Of a stretch of 64,000 bases of DNA, positions 28,311-36,055 are shown in pieces. Location of the stretch: contig CAVZNQ010000013.1 of assembly GCA_963776665.1 (NCBI GenBank), positions 248,001-312,000 on the forward strand, given 5' to 3'. The notes below the pieces were generated by a model. The model did not search any database. It saw only the letters and a program-made list of their open reading frames with translations, and had not been told where the DNA came from. Made by a program: the position numbers and the translations under genes. Source of the DNA: Roseiarcus sp963776665 (GTDB taxonomy: Bacteria > Pseudomonadota > Alphaproteobacteria > Rhizobiales > Beijerinckiaceae). Each line of letters begins with the position of its first letter. The stretch's first letter is position 1.

Positions 28311-28583
28311 TTACGAACCGAGTTCCTTCTCGACCGCTTCGGTGCCGAATGTCGCGAAGCCGCAGCAGGCAAACGGCTCGATCGCGCCCGCAACGGGCGT
28401 GCCGGGCCGGGTATCCCACCCGCTGACGTCGAAACCCGCTTCCTTCGCGATCGCGGCTATCGATTTGGCCTCTTCGCGGAACGCCGTCCTGAGCGAGCGC
28501 TCGAGTTCTTCCACCTTGCGCCGGACCTCGTGGTTCGCGTTGAGATAGAGCAGGAACTTCAGCATGGACAACTCAGCGCTCAT
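28311..28583 (-). CDS. Lanthipeptide precursor with Nif11-like leader (second peptide)
   Basis: A 90-residue precursor. Residues 1-60 resemble a Nif11-type leader: a helical stretch (MLKFLLYLNANHEVRRKVEE), then REEAKSIAAIAKEAGFDVSG, shared in form with the other precursor at 31600-31857 (both end GFD[LV]S-W-RP). The presumed core, after about residue 60-66, holds Cys73-Cys74 and the acceptor residues Thr78, Thr81 and Ser90. There is no Gly-Gly cleavage site; VAGA (64-67) is the nearest Gly-Ala. GGGGAGG stands 8 bp upstream of the ATG. It follows lanM by 49 bp. The ring pattern cannot be predicted with confidence. Confidence 0.8.
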   Translation of the reverse strand: MSAELSMLKFLLYLNANHEVRRKVEELERSLRTAFREEAKSIAAIAKEAGFDVSGWDTRPGTPVAGAIEPFACCGFATFGTEAVEKELGS

Positions 28584-28632
28584 GTCCCCAACCTCCCCTG
28601 TCGGTCCTGACTTCGATCATAGGTCAGCGAAT

Positions 28633-31584
28633 TCAATCGATCAACCCGGCGGAAAGCGCGTGGGGCGCGACGGCCGACCTCGCTTCCGCGAGTCCATCCA
28701 GAAGTTCGAGGCCAATGCCGGCCGCACCCTGGAACAGCCCGAGCGCCTCGCCGAAGCCGCCGTCGCCGGCGCCGGTTTGCGCGAGCGTTTGCGCCTCGAG
28801 CCGCGCGGCGGATTCGAGCCACGGCCCGTCGACGCCGCGAGCGTGGGCGGCGCGCAGGATCGCCGCACGGCCCATACCGCCGCAGCATAGCGAGCTGCCG
28901 AGAGGAGTGGCGTCGGCTGTCGCGGCGAGAGCCAGTTCGAGGTCCTCCGCGCTCTCATCGTCCCAGAGCGGGGTCGATTTGATGCACAGACGGGCGAGCG
29001 CGACCCCCGGCGCGCCATGACACCAGCTCAGCATGAAGCGCGGCTCGCCCGCCCGGTAGTCAGGCCAGTTCCCTTCACCCGGATCGTATTGGGCGCGCTC
29101 GTACCGCAACGCCCGTAGAGCCGCCTCGCGATAGGCGTCACGCCCTGTAGCCGCCGCGAGCCTGGCCAGCGCGGCGGCAGCGCCGGACGCGCCGTGAGAG
29201 AAACCGGTCAGCGCCTTTGCCCCCGCGGCCGGAACAACCCAGCCGCCTTCGCGGTCCTGACGTTCGACGAGCCGGTCCCCGGCCGTCTCGGCGAGGGCGA
29301 TGGCCTTCGGCGTCGCGCTGCGGAGAAGCGGCCCGATAAGTCCCGCGCAGCCGAAGATGATGTCGAGATCCTCGTCGGCGCGAAGGATCTCCGGATCGAG
29401 CGCATCGATGAGCCCCTCGAGGCCCGCGTCGAGCGCGCGTCGCATTTCGGGGACCTCGTCGCGCAGCAAGAGCGCGGACAGCAATCGCCCGCCCGAGCCG
29501 GCGAGTCCCAGCGGCTGGTCGCGCCACCAGCTTGCTCTCTCGGACGACCTGTCGAACGAATCGAGGAGCCGCATGAAATCGAGGCAGGCGGCGCGCGCGA
29601 GCTGTCGAGAGACGGCGGCGCGCTCGTCCGATCCGGCCCGCCCGGCGGCGGCGAGGAAAAGCGCGATTCCAGCGGCGCCGCTGTAGAGGGTCGGCCCGAG
29701 CGGCCCATAGCATGACCGCTCTAAATCCGTGGCCGAATCGATGCCAAGCCATTCGACATGGCCGGCGGCGTCGCTGATCGAAGCCTCGATCAAGAGATCG
29801 CGGACGGTTGCGGCCGCGGCCAGACGCTCCGCCGCCGAAGGGGCGGCGAGCGCGAGATCGCGCTTCGAGGGGTCTCTCCGCTGCGCGCGATGAGCGCGCC
29901 TCGCCTTGGCTGCGATCGAGCCGTCGATGAGCGCGAGCTGCGCGAGAATGTCGTCCTCGCCTAACGACCCGATCCTACGCCGCGCCGCATCGAGGCCGCT
30001 TTCCGCGAAAAAGTCCGGCGCGACGTCTGTTTCACCGAGCAGAAGGTCCCGCCCGGCGATGGGATGCTCGAAATAGGGAACGTCCAAGCGGCCGAGCTCA
30101 GTCCGTTCGGCGGCCAGCGCGGCGTCGCGGCGAACATCGGGGCGGGATTCCTTGGAGGCGGTGAGTCGCATCAGCGCCTCCGACTGGGCCGCTTCGTCGC
30201 GCAACGCCACAGGCTGAAGCAGCTCGCCGCGCATCTGCAGATAGACCCAGGTCGGCCGGCGGACGAACCGGCTGCGCAGGCCGCGGAATCGTTCGAGGCC
30301 ATTGAGCCAGGCCGCTCGATTTGCGGCGATGGCCTCGAGCTGCCGGCGAAACCCGGCGCGATAGTCGCCTTTGAAGTCGCCGAGCCGATTGAGGCCGCCG
30401 ATCCCCACGGGCAGCGACGTGGCCAGGCGAGAGCGGCGCGTCGCGGGCCCCATCGCCATCCCGTCGGTGTTGAGTTCGGACCATCCCGCATAGGTCTCGG
30501 TCTCGGCGGCCGGCGGCTCGATTCCGAGCGCGCTCGGATCGCGCGGCCTGCGTTCTCCGGCGACGAAGAACCAGCGCGGCAGAAGGCCGATCCGCATCAC
30601 CGAATCGCCGAGGCGCGCCTCGAGCGACTGGCGCGCGGCCGACCGGCCAGAGCTGAAGGCGTCGGCGCGCGGCGCGCCCTGAAGCAGGGTTTCGGCGTCG
30701 ATGAGAATGAGCTGATCCCGGTCGGCGATCACGTTCTCGTTGTGGCAGTCGTTGCAACCGAGGGCGTAGAGAATGGCGGTGAGCCGGCCGGCGTTGCGAT
30801 AAAATCCGGTCATCTCCTCGTCGCTCGAGGCGATCCGGTGCGTGACATGTTCGACGTAGCCGTAACCCTCGCACGGCGCGACGGTCAGGCTTCGCAGCGG
30901 CGCGAGATCAGGCTCCGCGCCCGAGAGTTCGCCGATGAGTTCGTGATAGGCGGCGTCGATGCGCAAGTCTCTCGGCTTGAAGACGACCGAGACCGGGTCT
31001 GCCTGACCGGCCGCAAGCGTGAGGATCGCAACCGACCGGCCTCCCCGATGCGGATCGCTGACCCCGGTCTTGACGCCGGTGAGGCGCGCGGCCGCCGGAA
31101 AGGCGAACGTCCCCGCCAGCATGTCATGGTCGCGCTCGACGGCGAGAAGAATTTCCAGGCTGGATTCAAGCCACGAGGCGACGGTCGCGCAGAGGTGCCG
31201 CTTGACGACCGGGGATTGGACGGTCAGCGACCCGAGGCCGTCGGCGCGCAGCGCCTCGAGGACCCGGCGGTAGACCGTCCTGCGGCAACCGTGCTCGTCC
31301 GCCTCAAGATGCGCTTTGACCAGTTCGCCGAGGGTCCGGCGGCCATTGAAATGCTCCCAGACCGCGCCTTCGCCGACCTCGGAGAGCCGCCGAACAAGGT
31401 CTTCGCTCAGATCGGCGAGAACGGAGGCCTCGGGCGGGGTTGGCAGGCGCGAGGCGAGGAGCGCGGAGGCGCCGCGCGCGACCGGCGCCCAAAGCTCGAC
31501 GAACGAGTGCGATGAGGACGGCGGGCCGAGATCGTCGATCGGCGGCGATTGCCGCAGCCAGTCCTGGATCGACGAAAAATCCAC
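28633..31584 (-). CDS. lanM: Class II lanthipeptide synthetase LanM (CCG-type cyclase)
   Basis: A 983-residue bifunctional enzyme that dehydrates Ser/Thr of a precursor and adds Cys to form lanthionine rings. The N-terminal kinase-like dehydratase is complete: Asp177/His179 in SDPHRGGRSV, Lys203 in VVFKPRDLRID, Asp279/His281/Asn284 in NDCHNENV, Asp296/Glu298 in LIDAETLL. The C-terminal LanC-like cyclase (about 625-983) has FSHGASG (His797), SWCHGAPG (Cys855) and SLCCGGMGRA (Cys900, Cys901). Three cysteine zinc ligands instead of Cys-Cys-His place it with ProcM. The start is a GTG at 31584, only 15 bp after the stop of the upstream precursor gene and in its frame. Flanked by two precursor genes; no transporter follows. 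Confidence 0.95.
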   Translation of the reverse strand: MDFSSIQDWLRQSPPIDDLGPPSSSHSFVELWAPVARGASALLASRLPTPPEASVLADLSEDLVRRLSEVGEGAVWEHFNGRRTLGELVKAHLEADEHGCRRTVYRRVLEALRADGLGSLTVQSPVVKRHLCATVASWLESSLEILLAVERDHDMLAGTFAFPAAARLTGVKTGVSDPHRGGRSVAILTLAAGQADPVSVVFKPRDLRIDAAYHELIGELSGAEPDLAPLRSLTVAPCEGYGYVEHVTHRIASSDEEMTGFYRNAGRLTAILYALGCNDCHNENVIADRDQLILIDAETLLQGAPRADAFSSGRSAARQSLEARLGDSVMRIGLLPRWFFVAGERRPRDPSALGIEPPAAETETYAGWSELNTDGMAMGPATRRSRLATSLPVGIGGLNRLGDFKGDYRAGFRRQLEAIAANRAAWLNGLERFRGLRSRFVRRPTWVYLQMRGELLQPVALRDEAAQSEALMRLTASKESRPDVRRDAALAAERTELGRLDVPYFEHPIAGRDLLLGETDVAPDFFAESGLDAARRRIGSLGEDDILAQLALIDGSIAAKARRAHRAQRRDPSKRDLALAAPSAAERLAAAATVRDLLIEASISDAAGHVEWLGIDSATDLERSCYGPLGPTLYSGAAGIALFLAAAGRAGSDERAAVSRQLARAACLDFMRLLDSFDRSSERASWWRDQPLGLAGSGGRLLSALLLRDEVPEMRRALDAGLEGLIDALDPEILRADEDLDIIFGCAGLIGPLLRSATPKAIALAETAGDRLVERQDREGGWVVPAAGAKALTGFSHGASGAAAALARLAAATGRDAYREAALRALRYERAQYDPGEGNWPDYRAGEPRFMLSWCHGAPGVALARLCIKSTPLWDDESAEDLELALAATADATPLGSSLCCGGMGRAAILRAAHARGVDGPWLESAARLEAQTLAQTGAGDGGFGEALGLFQGAAGIGLELLDGLAEARSAVAPHALSAGLID

Positions 31585-31599
31585 CTCGCGACGGGTCGG

Positions 31600-31857
31600 C
31601 TACTCTTTGGTGGAGGTCGCCGCCACGCAACAGGTGAGCCAGCAGTCTTCCGCGCTCGCCTTGTCGAGGCTCCCGTCGGACGGGCGCTTCGCCCAGTCGC
31701 TGAGGTCGAACCCCTCCTTGCGCGCCACCGCCACAATGGCGTCCGCCTCGCGATGAATGTTCGCCATCGCTTCGCGCTGCGCCTTGACCACCCGGGCCTT
31801 CAGCGCGGGGTCCGACTTGAGGGCCCGGACGAAATCCATCACGCTGGAATTGCTCAT
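31600..31857 (-). CDS. Lanthipeptide precursor with Nif11-like leader (first peptide)
   Basis: An 85-residue precursor directly upstream of lanM. The leader (about 1-58) contains VMDFVRALKSDPALKARVVK and HREADAIVAVARKEGFDLSD, the Nif11-like pattern shared with the other precursor. The core ends DCWLTCCVAATSTKE: Cys72, Cys76, Cys77 with Thr75, Thr81, Ser82 and Thr83 as candidate dehydration sites, plus upstream Ser60, Ser63 and Ser69. No Gly-Gly or Gly-Ala cleavage site is seen. The ATG at 31857 has GGGGAGG 7 bp upstream, the same site as the other precursor. It begins 88 bp after the lysK stop, so it may have its own promoter or be read through. Confidence 0.85.
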   Translation of the reverse strand: MSNSSVMDFVRALKSDPALKARVVKAQREAMANIHREADAIVAVARKEGFDLSDWAKRPSDGSLDKASAEDCWLTCCVAATSTKE

Positions 31858-31945
31858 GGCGCGCCTCCCCTTTGCGCGGAGGTTACTTAACGCCAACGAC
31901 GGGCGCAAGAGCCGACCGCTTTGTCATCGGGGACGCCCCATCGCT

Positions 31946-33604
31946 CTAGCTTTGGACAAGCTCTCCCGCGAGCGCCTTGTCGATCAGCTGGCGGGTTTCG
32001 TCGAGCCCATAGAGCGCAATGAACGATCCCAGGCGCGGCCCCCGCTCCTCGCCGAGGAGCACGGCGTAGACCATGTTGAAGAAGTCGTTGGAGACGCCGG
32101 GCCGCGCCGGGGTCGCGCCCTTGGCCGCATGATCCTGATAGCGCGGAATCGGGCGGGCGATGTCGTAGAGCGCGTGCTGGATCTCGTCGGGGCTCGCGTT
32201 CGCCGGCAACTCGGCGAGCCTGGCCGAAATCTGCTTGAGAACGCCGCGCTCGACGTCGTCAGCCGCGCGATGGCGCTTCTTGGGGGCGACAAAGTCGCGG
32301 AAATAGGCGACCGCGTAGCGAACCAGGCTGTCGAGGCGCGGATGGGTTTCCGGCGACGCCAAAGGATAGTAGCGGCGGAGGAACCCCCACAGGACCGAGG
32401 GATTTTCGGTGTTGGACACGGCGGCGAGATTGAGCAGCATGGCGAACGAGATCGCCTGCCCATGCCGGTCATGGGTCAGGATTTCCGGCTTGGGCGGCGT
32501 TCCGGCATGGATGTGCCAGACTGGATTGCCGAGCCGCTCCTTCCACTCCTGGCGCGGATAGGCTTCGAGAAAGCCGAGATAGTCGTCGACGTTGCGCGGG
32601 ATGACATCGAAATAGAGCCGCTTGGCCGCGGTCGGCTTCTGAAACATGAAGAGCGAGAGGCTCTCCGGGCTGGCGTAGGCCAGCCATTCGTCGATCGTGA
32701 GGCCGTTGCCCTTCGATTTTGAGATCTTCTGCCCGTTCTCGTCGAGGAAAAGCTCGTAGTTGAAACCGGCCGGCGGCTCGCTCCCGAGCGCGCGCGCGAT
32801 CCGCGACGACAGCTTGACCGAATCGATCAGATCCTTGCCCGCCATTTCGTAGTCGACGCCGAGCGCATGCCAGCGCATCGCCCAGTCCGGCTTCCACTGG
32901 AGTTTGCACTTGCCTCCGGTCACCGGAGTAACGAATTCCTCCCCCGTGTCTGGATCGCGCCAGGAGATCGTACCGGCGCGCGGATCGTGAGCGAGCACCG
33001 GCGCCTGCATGACGATTCCGGTTTGCGGGTGAATCGGAAGGAAGGGCGAATAGGTCGCCGCCCGCTCCTCGCGCAGCGAGGGCAGCATGATCGCCTGCAC
33101 TTCGTCGAAGCGCTCGAGCACGCGCATGAGCGCCTTGTCGAACCGGCCCGACTGATACGCCTCGGTCGACGACATGAATTCGTAGTCGAACCCGAACCGG
33201 TCGAGGAAGGCGCGCAGCCGCGCGTTGTTGTGGGCGGCGAAGCTCTCATGTTCGCCGAACGGATCGGGGATCTTCGTCAGCGGCTTGCCGAGATGGCGGG
33301 CGATCAAGTCGCGGTTGGGAATGTTGTCGGGAACCTTGCGCAAGCCGTCCATGTCGTCGGAGAACGCGATCAGCCTCGTCTTGACGCTGTCTCCGGTGAG
33401 GACGCGAAAGGCGTGCCTGACCATGCTGGTGCGCGCGACTTCGCCGAACGTGCCGAGATGCGGCAGACCCGAGGGCCCGTAGCCGGTTTCGAAGATCACT
33501 TCGGTGCGGGGGCTACGTTCGAGGCGGGCGATCAGCTTTCGCGCTTCTTCGAAAGGCCACGCTTTCGAAGACCCGGCGGCCTCGCGCAAGGTGTCGGACG
33601 ACAT
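31946..33604 (-). CDS. lysK: Class I lysyl-tRNA synthetase
   Basis: A 552-residue class I LysRS that charges tRNA-Lys, the form found in archaea and most alphaproteobacteria. The class I signatures are present: the HIGH-like PSGLPHLGTFGEV (about residue 48) and the KMSKS-like KISKSKGNGLTIDEW (about residue 293). The length agrees with alphaproteobacterial LysK. The start at 33604 has only a weak ribosome-binding site. It lies upstream of the lanthipeptide genes on the same strand, but these need not share its promoter. The class II LysRS paralogue in the window (38672-39739) is EpmA, not a housekeeping enzyme. Confidence 0.94.
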   Translation of the reverse strand: MSSDTLREAAGSSKAWPFEEARKLIARLERSPRTEVIFETGYGPSGLPHLGTFGEVARTSMVRHAFRVLTGDSVKTRLIAFSDDMDGLRKVPDNIPNRDLIARHLGKPLTKIPDPFGEHESFAAHNNARLRAFLDRFGFDYEFMSSTEAYQSGRFDKALMRVLERFDEVQAIMLPSLREERAATYSPFLPIHPQTGIVMQAPVLAHDPRAGTISWRDPDTGEEFVTPVTGGKCKLQWKPDWAMRWHALGVDYEMAGKDLIDSVKLSSRIARALGSEPPAGFNYELFLDENGQKISKSKGNGLTIDEWLAYASPESLSLFMFQKPTAAKRLYFDVIPRNVDDYLGFLEAYPRQEWKERLGNPVWHIHAGTPPKPEILTHDRHGQAISFAMLLNLAAVSNTENPSVLWGFLRRYYPLASPETHPRLDSLVRYAVAYFRDFVAPKKRHRAADDVERGVLKQISARLAELPANASPDEIQHALYDIARPIPRYQDHAAKGATPARPGVSNDFFNMVYAVLLGEERGPRLGSFIALYGLDETRQLIDKALAGELVQS

Positions 33605-33683
33605 TCTTATCCTGTTTCATGCGCCCGGCGGTTCGAGAACCGGGACGCTCTAAATCCACGATCGTCGGCCAGGCGACAAGGCC

Positions 33684-35615
33684 CTACGTCGACGGTCGCG
33701 TCCGGACGACGCGGAGGGCAGGGCGCGCCCGGCTTCGCCCGTGATCGGTCTTCCCCCAATAATACGGCCACATCGCGAGATGAACCATCGCCGCCCAGGT
33801 CGCCGCGCATACCAGCATGTAGTAGACCGGCATCAGCGCGAAACTGCGCAAGCTTACCCTTGAGCCGCGCAGGCGCGCGGCGATCGAAGCCGGAAGCGCG
33901 ATCGTCCAGGCGCCCGCGAGCGCGAGGATATAGGTGAAGACGTCAATCATCTCACGAGCGGGCGCGAGCGCGCCGTCGTCGCCGACCGTGAGCGCGCGCC
34001 AGAGCGTCAAAAATGCGAAGACCGGCCAAAACAGGCAGCCGACGATCGCGCCGCCGATCAGCGTCGTCGCGGCAAACGCCCGGCTCGGCCCAAGGTCGCG
34101 GCGAAACAGGCCCGGCTGGCGCGAGTGGACGATCAGCGTCTGCAGCCAACCCTTCTGCCAGCGCACTCGCTGCCGGAACCAGTTCTTGAGTTCATGCGGA
34201 GCCTCCTCGGACGTGTCCGATTCAAGCGCTCTCACCCGGTAGCCGAAGCGCGCGAGGCGAATGCCGAGATCGGCGTCCTCGGTCACGTTCCACTCGTCCC
34301 AGGCCCCTACGTCGATCAGCGATCGGATGCGGAAGTGATTGGAGGTGCCGCCGAGCGCGATCGGCAATTGCAGCGCGCAGAGGCCCGGATTGAGGAAATC
34401 GAACAGCACGGAATATTCGATCGCAAACTGGTTCGCGAGCCAGGACTCGCCGCCGTTGCGGATCGTAAGCCGCGCCTGCAGACAGTCGACGCTCTTGTCG
34501 GCGGCGAATCGCGCGGCGGCGAGGCGCAGTTGATCCGCCGCGGGAGCATCTTCAGCGTCGTAGACGACGATGAGCTCGCCTCGCGCGCTCGACAAGGCAA
34601 TATTGAGCGCGCGCGGCTTGGTCTGCGGCGGGCCCGGCGGCGCCACGATGATTTCGTAGCGCGCGGGCAGGCGCATTTCGACGAGCCGACTCAACGTCTC
34701 CGGGTCCCGCTGCTCGACGACCAGCTTGATGTCGAGTTTGCTCTTGGGATAATCGAGCCCATCGAGCGCGCGGACCAGATCCTCGACGACGCGCGCTTCC
34801 CGATAAAGCGCGACGACGATGGTGTAGTCGGGGAGTTCGCTGTCGGCGAGCGCGGGCGGACGAACTTCCCCCTTTCCCGCGATCGCCGCCATCGACCGCA
34901 ACATGATCATGGCTGAAAAGGTCAGCCAAAGCGCGGCGGATGCGACGGCCTGCAAGGCGTCGAATCGCACCACGCCAAGGACGCAAGCCAGCGTCGCGAC
35001 CGCGCCCAAGACCGCGATCTGCAGCCGGGTCATCCCATGCCGCGCGGTCAGACTCGCAGGGAGGCGGCCGAGGGCGACATCGAGCAATTCCTCGCTGCGG
35101 CGCGCGCGCAGAAGGCCGGCGAAACGCTGCGGCGAAGTCAGGGCGAACGACCCCGCGCGAAAACGGCTCGATTGCGCTGCTTCGATGAGTCGAGCCACAG
35201 ATTGCGTCCTGGGCGCAATGACCGCGCGTGGACCGTCGCCGCGGGATTCAAGCGGCGCGACCCCGCATCGCAATCCCCTCATCGCATCGAACGCGCCCGC
35301 CAGCGGCGGCTCGCCATTGTAATATTCGCAGCCGAGATGCCTCGCCAGCGCGCGGTAATAGGTCTCCTCGCTTATGAGGCCTTCGCTGAGGAGCTTGTCG
35401 ACCGGGCGGACGGCCCTCGGCTCAGAACCCAGGGCGTTGAGCAGCCGCTCCGGCGGAAAACCTTCCGCGGCGAGAAAAGCGAGTTCCGGAGGAAGCCGCG
35501 CCGCGAGGTCGATCTGCTCGTGGGCGCGCAGCATAGGCCGGCCGAAAGGCCGATGGCCGCTCGTGCGCGCCGCCGGCTGGACAATCCTGCTGAACTCCTG
35601 GACGATTCCCGCCAT
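33684..35615 (-). CDS. Membrane GT2 glycosyltransferase with an MshEN-like N-terminal domain
   Basis: A 643-residue processive-type glycosyltransferase. Residues about 60-115 (PVDKLLSEGLISEETYYRAL followed by ARHLGCEYYNGEP) resemble the N-terminal domain of type II secretion ATPases (T2SSE_N/MshEN), a fold that can bind cyclic di-GMP. Two membrane helices (about 195-235) precede the GT2 catalytic domain: VVALYREARVVEDLV, DAEDAP, TEDADLGIRLARFGY and QRVRWQKGWLQT, the D-DxD-TED-QxxRW set of cellulose-synthase-like enzymes. Further helices close the protein. The polymer made is unknown; exopolysaccharide is likely. It stands 79 bp upstream of lysK on the same strand. Confidence 0.85.
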   Translation of the reverse strand: MAGIVQEFSRIVQPAARTSGHRPFGRPMLRAHEQIDLAARLPPELAFLAAEGFPPERLLNALGSEPRAVRPVDKLLSEGLISEETYYRALARHLGCEYYNGEPPLAGAFDAMRGLRCGVAPLESRGDGPRAVIAPRTQSVARLIEAAQSSRFRAGSFALTSPQRFAGLLRARRSEELLDVALGRLPASLTARHGMTRLQIAVLGAVATLACVLGVVRFDALQAVASAALWLTFSAMIMLRSMAAIAGKGEVRPPALADSELPDYTIVVALYREARVVEDLVRALDGLDYPKSKLDIKLVVEQRDPETLSRLVEMRLPARYEIIVAPPGPPQTKPRALNIALSSARGELIVVYDAEDAPAADQLRLAAARFAADKSVDCLQARLTIRNGGESWLANQFAIEYSVLFDFLNPGLCALQLPIALGGTSNHFRIRSLIDVGAWDEWNVTEDADLGIRLARFGYRVRALESDTSEEAPHELKNWFRQRVRWQKGWLQTLIVHSRQPGLFRRDLGPSRAFAATTLIGGAIVGCLFWPVFAFLTLWRALTVGDDGALAPAREMIDVFTYILALAGAWTIALPASIAARLRGSRVSLRSFALMPVYYMLVCAATWAAMVHLAMWPYYWGKTDHGRSRARPALRVVRTRPST

Positions 35616-36055
35616 GGCGATAGCTTGTCGATTGACAGACGTGATGCTGCCGTTCTTGCGTTCAGCAGTTGCCGGTTTCGCGTTCGGTAAGCGAGCCCCG
35701 GGGCATAAAACATCAATTTTTCGCCGTTGTCTTCACAAAACCTCTTTGGCCGAACGGTTTTCCGGCGCCGCCCGGCGCGCTCACGGCCCATGATAGAGCG
35801 TGCGGGAGAAAGCCCTCTTTTGGACGGCATGGCGGGCGGGAGCGGGGCGCACGACAGTTTGGTCCAGGCTCCGTGCGGCCGCCGAAGCGTTCGCCTACGC
35901 CGACAAGACATTCTCCGCGAAGGTATGGCCCTGGCGGGAGCGAAATCTTGTATAGAGGGCAGTTGAGAGCGCCTCGGCCGGAGCGGTTTCCTCGATCGAA
36001 TGCATCGAGGGAACGTCCTGCTCTCAGAGCCAAGCGAGGACGAGGCGGGACGACG
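35616..36055. other. Divergent intergenic region, no gene seen
   Basis: About 440 bp between the glycosyltransferase and ROK kinase genes, which point away from each other. It should hold both promoters; the stretch 35690-35760 is locally AT-richer. Open frames crossing this region on either strand have no family features. No terminator, repeat or RNA gene was recognised. Confidence 0.5.

Noticed and set aside
30064..31515. Long plus-strand open frame (483 codons) opposite lanM
   Set aside because: Antisense shadow in a GC-rich gene: no family features, Arg/Gly-rich composition and no ribosome-binding site, while the opposite strand encodes a motif-perfect LanM.
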